A stretch of DNA of 12,601 nt from positions 1-12,601 of the forward strand of contig DOFS01000035.1 in NCBI GenBank assembly GCA_003523945.1, read 5' to 3'. The DNA is from Nitrospiraceae bacterium (GTDB lineage Bacteria; Nitrospirota; Nitrospiria; Nitrospirales; UBA8639). Positions 1-6,842 of this stretch are shown here, piece after piece (position 1 is the first letter of the stretch; every line of letters begins with the position of its first letter). The notes under the pieces are model-generated. The model was not told where the DNA came from. It did no database searches and saw only the letters and a list, made by a program, of their open reading frames with translations. The position numbers were made by a program, and so were the translations under genes.

Positions 1-317
1 GAATACGCGCTTCCGGCCACCGGAATCATGGAGGCAAATTCCGCATAACAGAGTGCAGCCAGTGCGCAGACCATTCCCGAACACAAAAAGGACAGGATGA
101 TGCCGGGTCCCGCACCCGGGCGATGGGAATTGCCGACCGTGGCCGTTCCTATTAAGACAAACACTCCGGTCCCAATAATGGCGCCAATCCCGAGCGCGAC
201 CAAATGCCACACCGTCAGATCCCGTTTTAATCGTAAGGCTTGGGAATCCTCCGAACTCCGGTGGGTCAGTAAACATTTCGTCCGAAATACTGAACGATCC
301 CTCACGGGTTTCAACAT
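1..317 (-). CDS. APC-superfamily amino acid permease, N-terminal part
   Basis: Reading the minus strand from the ATG at 317-315 gives 105 codons that run off the left edge of the window. After a polar N-terminus of about 32 residues comes LKRDLTVWHLVALGIGAIIG followed by TGVFVLIG, the first transmembrane helix of amino acid/polyamine/organocation permeases with its glycine-rich substrate-binding break. A second helix follows, rich in Leu, Ala and Cys, ending in YAEFASMIPVAGSAY, also typical of the cationic amino acid transporter (YfnA/CAT-like) branch. The protein is expected to be an inner-membrane amino acid symporter or exchanger, with about 12 helices when complete. The start is supported by the length of the polar N-terminus usual for the family; no strong ribosome binding site is visible. 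Substrate cannot be told from this fragment. The gene is divergent from the 751 gene. Confidence 0.88.
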   Translation of the reverse strand, partial: MLKPVRDRSVFRTKCLLTHRSSEDSQALRLKRDLTVWHLVALGIGAIIGTGVFVLIGTATVGNSHRPGAGPGIILSFLCSGMVCALAALCYAEFASMIPVAGSAY

Positions 318-750
318 GTTTGTGCTTCGACTTTCTTTTTCAAAAGGTGGAATTTATGCCTTAGGGGGAAAACCAGTTAAGAAAAATGAGATCTTTCATC
401 TCTAACCACGACCCGACAATGCGATAACTGTGCCTGGCATTAACCTTTGGACCCAAGAAGGCCATTTGAAGGAGAAGGACTCGGATTCGATTTCTTTCTA
501 CCGCGAAATGAAAATTCCCGGTAGGCACCTTCGGGTAGCCTGTCAGAGCCAAAATTCTCTGGGAAGGGCGTCCCGTAGAAAAGCATGCCCTCCCTCTCAT
601 ATCGGTTAAACCAAAGCCATCAGCTTTTCCTCCACCCACGGTTTCCTCTACAATTCAATCTCCGGCTCACCTCCAGAGAATGTCAGGGCCGGTCATTGGC
701 GTCTATTGACGTCATCCGTTTAGTTGATTGTTTCTTCGTAATATTTTCGC
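318..750. other. intergenic region with no convincing gene
   Basis: This stretch separates the minus-strand permease from the plus-strand YkgJ-like gene and must hold the promoters of both. I see no RNA gene, repeat or strong promoter hexamers at standard spacing. A perfect 8-bp palindrome TGACGTCA lies at 707-714, about 37 bp before the plus-strand start; it could be an operator half but nothing supports a specific regulator. A minus-strand 92-codon open frame starting with GTG at 639 exists but resembles no family I know. Confidence 0.5.
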
Positions 751-1530
751 ATGGCTACGTCCGGACCTCACGAATCATATAACCTGGATATTCACACCCC
801 TGCCGGCAATCTGACGGCATCGGTTTCGGTCCCGACAGGCTTCATCCACATTACCGACATTATTCCCCTCATGCGATCCCTTGGAGAACAAGCTCATCAA
901 CTGGCCATCAACACCACCACTCAAACCGGTGCCACCATTTCCTGCCAAAAAGGCTGTGCCGCCTGCTGTCGCATGATGATTCCCGTAGCCCCTCCAGAGA
1001 CCTTTGCCCTTTTGTCGGTCGTTGAGACACTCCCTTCTCCAAAAAAGGAACGCTTGGTTGGGCGATTTCAGGCAGCTCAACAGACCTTGCGTGAAGCCGG
1101 CTTGGAGGAAGGGTTGCAACGATTGGCCTTCTCCGAAGATCAAGTCACCGATGAAGAACTCGAACCTCTCAATCGGGCGTATTATGCGCTCCGAATGCCC
1201 TGTCCCTTCCTAGAAGACGAAATTTGCTCCATCTATGAACAGCGACCCTCCGCCTGCCGGGAATTGCTGGTCACTTCCCCTGCGGAACTGTGCCAAGACT
1301 TGCTACACAACCCTGTCAACCTGATTCCGGCACCGTTTCGAATCGGCACGGTCCTGAGCAAACTTTGGGTAGATTTTTGCCAGGGACCTGTCCGCCTCAT
1401 TCCCCTCCCCTTCGCACTGGACTGGGCCAAAGCCCATAAGAGCCGAAACACCCGAACCTGGGCCGGGCCTGAATTACTGAACCGGGCCTTGGATGCCGCG
1501 GCGCAATTTTTACAACGCCAAACACCATAA
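751..1530 (+). CDS. YkgJ-family cysteine-cluster protein
   Basis: The 259-residue protein carries the CxxxCxxCC signature of the YkgJ family (putative zinc- or iron-chelating domain, PF03692): Cys65, Cys69, Cys72 and Cys73 within SCQKGCAACCRMM. The second half of the ligand set follows as CPFLEDEICSIYEQRPSACR, with Cys151, Cys159 and Cys169, and another Cys181. The spacing and the CPFL...C.IY..RP..CR signature match the family, whose members are thought to bind a metal or Fe-S cluster; the biochemical role is not known. It lacks a signal peptide, so it is probably cytoplasmic. An in-frame TAA at 739-741 leaves ATG 751 as the only sensible start, although no Shine-Dalgarno sequence precedes it. 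The N-terminal 60 residues and the C-terminal 80 residues, which lack further cysteine clusters, are extensions beyond the core domain. It stands alone, with no close partner on either side. Confidence 0.85.
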   Translation: MATSGPHESYNLDIHTPAGNLTASVSVPTGFIHITDIIPLMRSLGEQAHQLAINTTTQTGATISCQKGCAACCRMMIPVAPPETFALLSVVETLPSPKKERLVGRFQAAQQTLREAGLEEGLQRLAFSEDQVTDEELEPLNRAYYALRMPCPFLEDEICSIYEQRPSACRELLVTSPAELCQDLLHNPVNLIPAPFRIGTVLSKLWVDFCQGPVRLIPLPFALDWAKAHKSRNTRTWAGPELLNRALDAAAQFLQRQTP

Positions 1531-1855
1531 AGGGTCTTAAGCATCCGCCCCTTGTTGCTACACGAATCACGACGGCCTCCGTGCAGGCGTCCCAGCAGTC
1601 AACCAACTCCCCCAGCCGGAATTGCCTAAGCAGGTTCAAGCCTCGGTCCAGCAGAAAATCTTTCCTCACTTTCCTCTGAACTATGGAAAAAATGAAAGCA
1701 CCACTCTCCAAATTCCTAACCAGAAATTCACAGAAACCCGGACAATTTTTCTTTTATGTGGACAGGATGTCTCTCTTTAAAATGGTATTTCAGTGATATT
1801 GGCGGTCATATCCCCAAAAAACCCAATAATTTCTCTTGGGCGACAGATCGAAAAC
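1531..1855. other. intergenic region, nothing recognised
   Basis: No gene with a plausible start and ribosome binding site, no RNA gene and no clear terminator was found between the YkgJ-like gene and the sigma-54-like promoter at 1856. The last 150 bases are AT-rich, as expected for an upstream activating region, but no paired enhancer motif could be identified by eye. Confidence 0.4.
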
Positions 1856-1871
1856 TGGCATTATCTTTGCT
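1856..1871 (+). promoter_or_regulatory. sigma-54 (RpoN) type promoter
   Basis: The sequence TGGCATTATCTTTGCT has the invariant GG (1857-1858) and GC (1869-1870) separated by exactly 10 bases, the hallmark of -24/-12 promoters, and keeps TGGCA and TTGCT of the consensus. Transcription would start near 1881-1882, about 48 bases before the GTG of the small gene at 1930. The position directly ahead of a strong Shine-Dalgarno site supports it. It would require an enhancer-binding activator, whose site I cannot identify. Confidence 0.55.
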
Positions 1872-1882
1872 GATAAGTACTC

Positions 1883-1924
1883 AGGAGTAAGCCATGACGG
1901 CTTACCTAACCTTAAAAGGAGGTG
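1883..1924 (+). promoter_or_regulatory. leader hairpin and strong Shine-Dalgarno site
   Basis: A perfect 7-bp stem GTAAGCC (1887-1893) / GGCTTAC (1899-1905) closes a five-base loop ATGAC. Ten bases after it comes AAAGGAGGTG (1915-1924), a near-perfect anti-16S match five bases from GTG 1930. A second, weaker site AGGAG (1883-1887) lies six bases before ATG 1894, which sits in the hairpin loop and is in frame with GTG 1930. The hairpin could therefore mask an alternative start; this is inference. Confidence 0.45.
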
Positions 1925-1929
1925 CTATT

Positions 1930-2046
1930 GTGAACCAATCCAATCCAAAAGATCCCAAAAAGGGTATGCCGATCGGGAAACCTACTGCTGCTCCTGGTCA
2001 AGGAAAGCCACAGCAAAATCCAGCCAAAAAGCCAACTGGCAAATAG
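1930..2046 (+). CDS. small Lys/Pro/Gln-rich protein
   Basis: A 38-residue protein, beginning MNQSNPKDPKKG and ending NPAKKPTGK, is made almost entirely of Lys, Pro, Gln, Gly, Asn and Ala, with no hydrophobic segment and no cysteine. It should be basic and intrinsically disordered, soluble in the cytoplasm. I know no family for it and assign no function. The start GTG 1930 is chosen because AAAGGAGGTG stands five bases before it; an alternative ATG at 1894 in the same frame, with AGGAG in front, would add 12 residues (MTAYLTLKGGAI). A sigma-54-like promoter lies upstream and a strong intrinsic terminator about 90 bases downstream, so the gene seems to be a self-contained monocistronic unit. 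That framing is the main reason to consider it real despite its small size. Basic, proline-rich tiny proteins often bind nucleic acid or other proteins, but nothing here proves that. Confidence 0.7.
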   Translation: MNQSNPKDPKKGMPIGKPTAAPGQGKPQQNPAKKPTGK

Positions 2047-2138
2047 GCAACCTGACGATACCCCAAAACTGCACCTCACGACCTTTTACCATCAAGGAAA
2101 AGGCCCCACCTGTTCAGGTTTTGATGCGAGCGCACACC

Positions 2139-2173
2139 AAGAGGGGCCGAAAAATTCGGCCCCTCTTCCTTTT
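2139..2173 (+). terminator. rho-independent terminator
   Basis: A perfect 12-bp stem, AAGAGGGGCCGA (2139-2150) with its complement at 2156-2167, encloses the loop AAAAT and is followed by CCTTTT. Together with the stem's closing TT this makes a T-rich tail on the plus strand only. It closes the small-gene unit and insulates it from the envelope operon that begins at 2272. Confidence 0.88.
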
Positions 2174-2271
2174 AGGGAAGAACGAGATTCTTGACTTATC
2201 AGAAAGCCTCACTCGTCGTGACACAGAGCACCCAACTCAACAACGCTGAATGGCAACCCAACATCGGTCCA

Positions 2272-2889
2272 ATGCCCCGACACTTTGGCTCCCTCTGCGG
2301 CAGACCGCTGTTTTTCCTGGCCTGCCTGCTCTTGACCGGTTGCGCAGAACCGCCCATCTCACAATGGAACGCAGCCACCCAAGCCATTGAGGATGCCAGA
2401 AGATCAGGAGCCGAAAATTATGCGATAGAGAGATTGACCGAAGCAGAAACGGCGTATCGAAACGTCAAGCAGGAACTGGATCAGCAGGGAGTTCGGATGC
2501 CGCTCTTTCGAAATTACGATCCTGCCACGACGATGTTATTGGAAGTCTTGAACGACGCGACGCAGGCCAAAATGGAGGCCATTGCCAATAAACAAGAGAG
2601 CAAAGCGAATGCGGAAGTGGCCCTCGCCTTCGCCCGACACCAACTTCAAGACGTTCGTGCTCTGCTGGCAGAAGCCTCCATCCCCGCAACTGATCCCAAA
2701 GAGCTCGATCACCTTATCCGGGCTTTCCATGATACCGAAACGCTGCTAACCGATATAGAATCCATCATGACTCAGGAACACTTTATCGACGTCATGACGA
2801 CCTCCCATTCCGTTGAATCTTTTGCCACTCGAATGCATGAACAAATTATCTCGGTCAGACAGCTGGCCGCCACGCGACACGTCTCATGA
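2272..2889 (+). CDS. DUF4398-like lipoprotein
   Basis: The 205-residue protein starts with a lipoprotein signal peptide: MPRHFGSLCGRP, a hydrophobic stretch and the lipobox LTGC, with lipidated Cys24. After it the chain is helical and rich in Ala, Glu and Gln (NAATQAIEDARRSGAENYAI, then ERLTEAETAYRNVKQEL), the pattern of DUF4398-type lipoproteins whose repeated Ala-rich helices resemble TPR or coiled-coil units. The predicted place is the periplasmic leaflet of a membrane. ATG 2272 is chosen because it gives a signal peptide of normal length; in-frame TTG 2191 and GTG 2218 would add 27 or 18 polar residues ahead of it. None of the starts has a strong ribosome binding site. Its stop overlaps the start of the next gene (ATGA, 2886-2889), so it is translationally coupled to an L,D-transpeptidase and probably assists envelope assembly. 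Family assignment is from sequence character, not a search. Confidence 0.75.
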   Translation: MPRHFGSLCGRPLFFLACLLLTGCAEPPISQWNAATQAIEDARRSGAENYAIERLTEAETAYRNVKQELDQQGVRMPLFRNYDPATTMLLEVLNDATQAKMEAIANKQESKANAEVALAFARHQLQDVRALLAEASIPATDPKELDHLIRAFHDTETLLTDIESIMTQEHFIDVMTTSHSVESFATRMHEQIISVRQLAATRHVS

Positions 2890-4118
2890 TGGAGAACCAC
2901 ACAACCCGTCCGCCAATCCGATGGCAATTTGCCCGGCGCTGGATCATGACGGTCATGATGGTGATCCTCATTCCAGCGTTGACGTCTGCCTGGTGGGGGC
3001 ACACAGGCTATCCCGAGACCTTTCCCTCTCTGGTCGAAGAATTAGACCGGAAAGCGTGGGTCAATGGCGCACAGACGTTGTTTCCAGATCGTTACCAACA
3101 ATTCCATGACCATGTACTTGAACTCCGGTCTCAGTGGCGAATGGAAACCAATCACTGGTGGACAAACGGTAACGCAGAGTATTTCATTCAGAAATATCAA
3201 CAACTGGTGGAAGAAGGATCCCTGCTGATTGAAGCTTCCCGCCAAAAGATCACCGCCCTTCGCTTGGAGGTGGAGGAACTGCTTCAACCCGAACAGGGGC
3301 AACTCACACGATTGCGGGATCTTTCCCATTTGTTCGATTTGGAAGAGGACATGCTTGCGCTTTCCCAAGCGGACGGACTGCTGCGAGAAAGTGCCTTGCG
3401 CTTAAAGCAGGGACAATACCTGCAGGCGCGGGCGACAGGGGAACGGGCGCTTGAACATCTTCGCCGCGTGGAAACTCACGTCCTCACCCAGATGAATCGC
3501 TACAGGGACGAGGCCCAAATCTCGCTGTGGGAACAATGGGTCACACACACCGTCCGTCAGTCAACCGCAAAAGCCGGTACCGCCGTGATCATGCTCAAGG
3601 CTTCTCGTCGCCTGCTGGTCTACCAACGCGGACGGAACATTGCCGACTATCCGGCACGACTGGGATTTTCAGGATTGGCAGACAAGCTCTACGAAGGGGA
3701 CGGCGCCACCCCGGAGGGCCAATTTCATGTAACACACAAAAAAGATGGATCGGGGACCACATACTATAAGGCCTTGTTATTAGATTACCCCACCATCACA
3801 CACCAAAAGCGCTTCCAAGATGCACAAGCCAATGGGCTCGTTCCAAGGGATCGGTCCATCGGCGGCCTGATTGAAATTCATGGAGAAGGTCCGAATAACG
3901 AAGATGCCACCAACGGCTGTATCGCACTGGAGAATTCGGCCATGGATGACGTATTTGATCGTGTGAAAGCCGGAACTCCTGTCACCATTGTGGGGGCACT
4001 GAATCAAGACAATGACGTCGTGAACACCTTACGCCGACTGGAAGCCCATATTCAGCAACGGACTGAACGGTGGCACAAAACCCGTACACTCGCCGCCTCA
4101 TTCACCGGCACCAAATAA
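2886..4118 (+). CDS. L,D-transpeptidase with long helical N-terminal region
   Basis: The 410-residue protein has an N-terminal membrane anchor or signal peptide (about residues 18-35), a largely helical, Glu/Gln-rich region of some 180 residues (45-225), and a YkuD-type catalytic domain (about 230-370). In the domain, TPEGQF (275-280) and IHGEGPNNEDATNGCIALEN (331-350) give the catalytic His332 and nucleophile Cys345. The usual (S/T)xGC(I/V)R is here TNGCIA, so the Arg after the cysteine is replaced by Ala, as in some YafK-like members. Such enzymes form 3-3 cross-links in peptidoglycan or attach proteins to it, using diaminopimelate in the stem peptide, in the periplasm. The helical region may bind a partner or act as a spacer; it resembles the lipoprotein encoded just upstream in composition. 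The ATG overlaps the previous stop by four bases, and the next gene starts one base after its TAA. Confidence 0.88.
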   Translation: MMENHTTRPPIRWQFARRWIMTVMMVILIPALTSAWWGHTGYPETFPSLVEELDRKAWVNGAQTLFPDRYQQFHDHVLELRSQWRMETNHWWTNGNAEYFIQKYQQLVEEGSLLIEASRQKITALRLEVEELLQPEQGQLTRLRDLSHLFDLEEDMLALSQADGLLRESALRLKQGQYLQARATGERALEHLRRVETHVLTQMNRYRDEAQISLWEQWVTHTVRQSTAKAGTAVIMLKASRRLLVYQRGRNIADYPARLGFSGLADKLYEGDGATPEGQFHVTHKKDGSGTTYYKALLLDYPTITHQKRFQDAQANGLVPRDRSIGGLIEIHGEGPNNEDATNGCIALENSAMDDVFDRVKAGTPVTIVGALNQDNDVVNTLRRLEAHIQQRTERWHKTRTLAASFTGTK

Positions 4119-4119
4119 G

Positions 4120-4761
4120 ATGACATCTTACCCCTACCGCCTGCCACGCGTGATATTCCTACTGAGCCTGCTCGTGGTTCTGACAACCACACTTGGGGCT
4201 TCACCCACGGTCACGCCGAAGCGCACCGCTCCCCTGAAGCTTGTAACGACACCAAAAATCCAGGGAGAAGAAATTCCGTTTTATCCCTCCTCTCCCCGCC
4301 TGCTTGCCGCGGCACCAAAGGGCCTCTACCTCGTGGTTGACACAGCTCAAAATCGTGTGTCCCTTCGAAAGGGCAATCGAATCCTCTATAGTGCCGTGGC
4401 CTCCACCGGGAGTGGGGCGCGGTTGCAGGATCCCCGCAATCCCGCCAATGGGTGGGTATTCGATACTCCGCGAGGGGTATTTACCATTTCCAGCAAAATC
4501 AAAAACCCCGCATGGAACAAGCCTGATTGGGCCTTCATTGAAGAGGGACAACCCATTCCGACCAAACCCAAGGACCGGATTGAAACAGGCGTGCTGGGGG
4601 ATTATGCCCTGGGATTTGGCAATGGGTATTTCATTCATGGCACGCTCTATACCCGAATGCTGGGAACCAACGTTACCCATGGCTGCATCAGACTCGGTGA
4701 TGAACCGCTGAAATATGTCTTCAACCACGTGCCCCTTGGCACGACCCTGATTATCTTTTGA
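4120..4761 (+). CDS. L,D-transpeptidase (ErfK/YbiS/YcfS/YnhG-like)
   Basis: The 213-residue protein opens with a cleavable-looking signal peptide (RVIFLLSLLVVLTTTLGAS, likely cut near residue 27) and a short Pro/Lys-rich linker. The YkuD domain follows: LYLVVDTAQNRVSLRKGN (69-86) as the first strands, DTPRGVF (115-121), then IHGTLYTRMLGTNVTHGCIR (172-191), with catalytic His173, Cys189 and Arg191. This is a complete, canonical active site. The enzyme would work in the periplasm on peptidoglycan stem peptides. With no LysM or other wall-binding module it is a minimal member of the family. It begins one base after the stop of the preceding L,D-transpeptidase, and its TGA overlaps the TTG start of the next gene, so all three are almost certainly one transcript. 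No separate ribosome binding site is strong, which fits coupled translation. Confidence 0.92.
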   Translation: MTSYPYRLPRVIFLLSLLVVLTTTLGASPTVTPKRTAPLKLVTTPKIQGEEIPFYPSSPRLLAAAPKGLYLVVDTAQNRVSLRKGNRILYSAVASTGSGARLQDPRNPANGWVFDTPRGVFTISSKIKNPAWNKPDWAFIEEGQPIPTKPKDRIETGVLGDYALGFGNGYFIHGTLYTRMLGTNVTHGCIRLGDEPLKYVFNHVPLGTTLIIF

Positions 4762-5435
4762 AGCGGATCAATTCTTCCTTCACCCACGTGCCCCTCTACC
4801 CCTCTGGCTCCTACCTGGTGTGGGTACTTCTTCTCACGGTTGTTCTGGGAGAAGCCTGTTCTTCCCAGAGCCGGGCTCAACCGAAGGTCTCTTCTCATCC
4901 CGTTGATCAAGAGTTGCAACTGGCAAAAACGAAATCTCTTTATGTGGTCATTGATACCAAAAAAAATATCGTGTTTCTGAAAGCACGTGGGATTCCCCTG
5001 CGAACGTTTCCGCTTACGAAAGCCGAGTGGATCGGAGACCCGCTCGCCCATTCAACAGCTCTTCACCTTCACACGAAAGATCCATCGGTCTCACCCTTGC
5101 CAATTTCTCCTCCTTCCGAATCTCCCACAGAGTCTCCGGAGGAAAATCCCCTCACTCCGTTAACCGTCAATGATATGCCCAACCGTTATGAGCTCACCTT
5201 TCAGGAACACCTGACCATTCTGGTGCAACCGCCCCACCTCCCCTCTTTTTGGGCAAACATGGGTCACCAGATAGCTGGCCTTGGGCGACGGATCGCAGCC
5301 AGAATAGCCACCTGGGGCGATTCCCACCAATACCTGGTCCTCTCGCTTGATCCTGCCGAAGCCCAAGCCTTGTATTGGGCGGCCATCCCACCGATGACCT
5401 GTCTTGTCATTCCAGAAAACCCCTCATCTAAATAG
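4758..5435 (+). CDS. exported L,D-transpeptidase-like protein without catalytic motif
   Basis: The 225-residue protein starts at TTG 4758, overlapping the previous stop by four bases; this start alone preserves the hydrophobic segment (about 19-33) that precedes Cys34 in LGEACSS. That could be a signal peptide or a non-standard lipobox. Residues 61-75 (LYVVIDTKKNIVFLK) closely parallel LYLVVDTAQNRVSLRK of the neighbouring enzyme, and 205-219 (LYWAAIPPMTCLVIP) parallel its final strand (VFNHVPLGTTLIIF). Between them is a Ser/Pro/Glu-rich linker (110-137) and a section with no HG...GC motif. It thus appears to be a derived L,D-transpeptidase fold that lost the nucleophile, perhaps a regulator, scaffold or substrate-binding partner of the two active enzymes. 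The pairing with these neighbours supports this; the alternative is chance resemblance of a short beta strand. It is the last gene of the operon. Confidence 0.72.
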   Translation: MKRINSSFTHVPLYPSGSYLVWVLLLTVVLGEACSSQSRAQPKVSSHPVDQELQLAKTKSLYVVIDTKKNIVFLKARGIPLRTFPLTKAEWIGDPLAHSTALHLHTKDPSVSPLPISPPSESPTESPEENPLTPLTVNDMPNRYELTFQEHLTILVQPPHLPSFWANMGHQIAGLGRRIAARIATWGDSHQYLVLSLDPAEAQALYWAAIPPMTCLVIPENPSSK

Positions 5436-5823
5436 TAACCATCTTCCCCTTCAGTCATTGACCGAAAAGGTCCGCCTCACGTTCAGGAATTTGCCATACT
5501 CTGAATCAACCGAGGGCATTGGCCGAAAAAATGTCCGGATGGAATGATCGTCGTCAGGATGAACGCACAGCGCCATCTGAAGGATTGAAGTTGAAAACCG
5601 CATTAATTGGGAGGAAAAGAATCTTTAACCGCATGTGAAAAACCGCATACTCCTTCTGGGTTTGAGAGCCTCAGCACAAAAATGTTGTCATGGATATCAC
5701 CGGTTGGGGAAAGAAAGTTCGCGTTATGCGGAACCCACATCGAACCGCCAGGATGCGTCACTGACGTATTTGAAGACCAAGCATGTTCCAGACGGGTGAG
5801 GTTTTCATTAGTAGGGTGAACGG
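5436..5823. other. intergenic region between convergent genes
   Basis: This lies between the end of the envelope operon and the 3' end of the minus-strand membrane protein gene. The octamer AACCGCAT occurs three times (5596-5603, 5627-5634, 5641-5648). Only a weak 4-bp hairpin (GACC gaaaa GGTC, near 5460-5472) is visible, and no strong terminator. A minus-strand open stretch of about 70 codons (5820 down to 5603) has no good start and no recognisable family. Confidence 0.4.
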
Positions 5824-6540
5824 TTATTCTTTTAACGTGACATGCAGTTGGCCATCCTGGATTTTCAGATCTGCCACCCCCTTCGAAAATTGATCCCAAA
5901 ACCCGCCTGAGCCTCCGAATTCTTCCACCAGGTTGGTATTTTTGATATCCCCCCACCAGGCACTGGGAAGGGGGATTCCGCCGAGACTGATTCCGCGCAT
6001 GGCCACCACCGGCCTGCCATTGGCATAACTGAGCGCAAGTCCAAAATTGAGCTTCAACATCTTTCCGCCCACAAGGGGCGTCTCGTGATTGATCGGGACC
6101 ACAAGTTGGACACTCACAAGATCGTCCGCCAAATCAACGGCCACATGCCTGGCCATATCCGGATCCTTGGCAATCAACGCATTCACCTCTCTCTCGGTTA
6201 ACTGAATGTGCCGATTGGCCTTCTTTTCGGCATACGGCTCTGGCTCCAGAGGGATGTCTGTCGTGGACGGGGAGGATTGGGCCACGGATGAAGACGCGGC
6301 ATCGGCCGTCCGGAGCAACTGAGTCATTTTGACATTCAAGTCCTGCTGCTCAGCCGCACCCAATCGTGTCGGTTCAAACATCTCCGCATAAATATACTGG
6401 TTGATCCACCATGCCGTGCCCAACGCGGTGCTCAATACCGCAAGCCCCACAAAAAGGACAACCTGTTTCCCACTAAACATCCGAGTCGAAGCCCCGGTTT
6501 GCGGCGTCTGGCCCTTCATAGACTGCCCCTTTTCCACCAT
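5824..6540 (-). CDS. conserved single-pass membrane protein of unknown function
   Basis: The 238-residue protein has one transmembrane helix (about residues 26-46, VVLFVGLAVLSTALGTAWWI), an acidic, Ser-rich linker (80-105), then a conserved globular part: HIQLTEREVNALIAKDPDMA, VDLADDLVSVQLVVPINHE, GRPVVAMRGISLGGIPLP and FGGSGGFWDQFSKGVADLKI. I recall homologues in Nitrospirota and Proteobacteria that carry this block, some labelled arginine N-succinyltransferase in databases. That label looks unsupported: the protein is far shorter than AstA and is membrane-anchored. Most of it should lie in the periplasm. Start ATG 6540 has AGGGGG seven bases upstream; ATG 6519, seven codons later, has AAAGGGG and is possible. 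The gene diverges from the M48 protease gene across about 300 bp. Function is unknown; the beta-rich repeated-strand pattern suggests a lipid- or envelope-associated domain, but that is only a guess. Confidence 0.8.
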   Translation of the reverse strand: MVEKGQSMKGQTPQTGASTRMFSGKQVVLFVGLAVLSTALGTAWWINQYIYAEMFEPTRLGAAEQQDLNVKMTQLLRTADAASSSVAQSSPSTTDIPLEPEPYAEKKANRHIQLTEREVNALIAKDPDMARHVAVDLADDLVSVQLVVPINHETPLVGGKMLKLNFGLALSYANGRPVVAMRGISLGGIPLPSAWWGDIKNTNLVEEFGGSGGFWDQFSKGVADLKIQDGQLHVTLKE

Positions 6541-6842
6541 GAGAATCCCCCTGGATAGGTGATTTATGAATAACTAAAAGGAGAGAGAACAGCACGATGT
6601 GGGAAATCTAACCAGAACGCTCCCCACGCAACCGCGCACGGCCCCCACTGTATCTCTGGGCCTGGAATTCGTAATTTTTGTCTCTGCCGGTGGAGTTCAG
6701 TCCAGTCTATACTGTTCAATACCGACTTAAACGATGATGCGAACTTACCCTTCTTCAGGAAGCTTCCATCGCCCCCTATTCAAGTATACCTCAATCTTTT
6801 CTTATCGATACTTTTAGCAATGGACCCTGGAGAGCACACAAA
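6541..6842. other. divergent intergenic region
   Basis: This holds the upstream regions of the minus-strand membrane protein and the plus-strand M48 protease. TATACT at 6708-6713 is a good -10 hexamer for the plus strand but no -35 element stands at normal spacing. No RNA gene, repeat or operator could be recognised. Confidence 0.35.

Noticed and set aside
361..639. Minus-strand 92-codon frame with GTG start and a GAGG upstream
   Set aside because: Composition resembles no known family; frames of this length arise by chance many times in this window, and its product has no clear domain.
707..714. Palindrome TGACGTCA ahead of the YkgJ-like gene
   Set aside because: An 8-bp palindrome alone is not enough to call a binding site.
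1836..2249. Plus-strand 137-codon frame across the small gene and the terminator
   Set aside because: It reads straight through the rho-independent terminator in a different frame from the small gene with the strong ribosome binding site; composition is not protein-like.
4201..4728. Minus-strand 175-codon frame inside the second L,D-transpeptidase
   Set aside because: Antisense to a gene with an intact catalytic motif and signal peptide; a shadow.
5596..5648. Three copies of AACCGCAT
   Set aside because: Spacing is irregular (31 and 14 bases) and no adjacent gene in a suitable position; too short to call an operator array or CRISPR-like repeat.
5603..5835. Minus-strand open stretch downstream of the membrane protein gene, reading NLTRLEHAWSSNTSVTHPGG and more
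   Set aside because: Somewhat protein-like but without a credible start codon or ribosome binding site, and no recognised family. It may be a remnant, but evidence is too thin.
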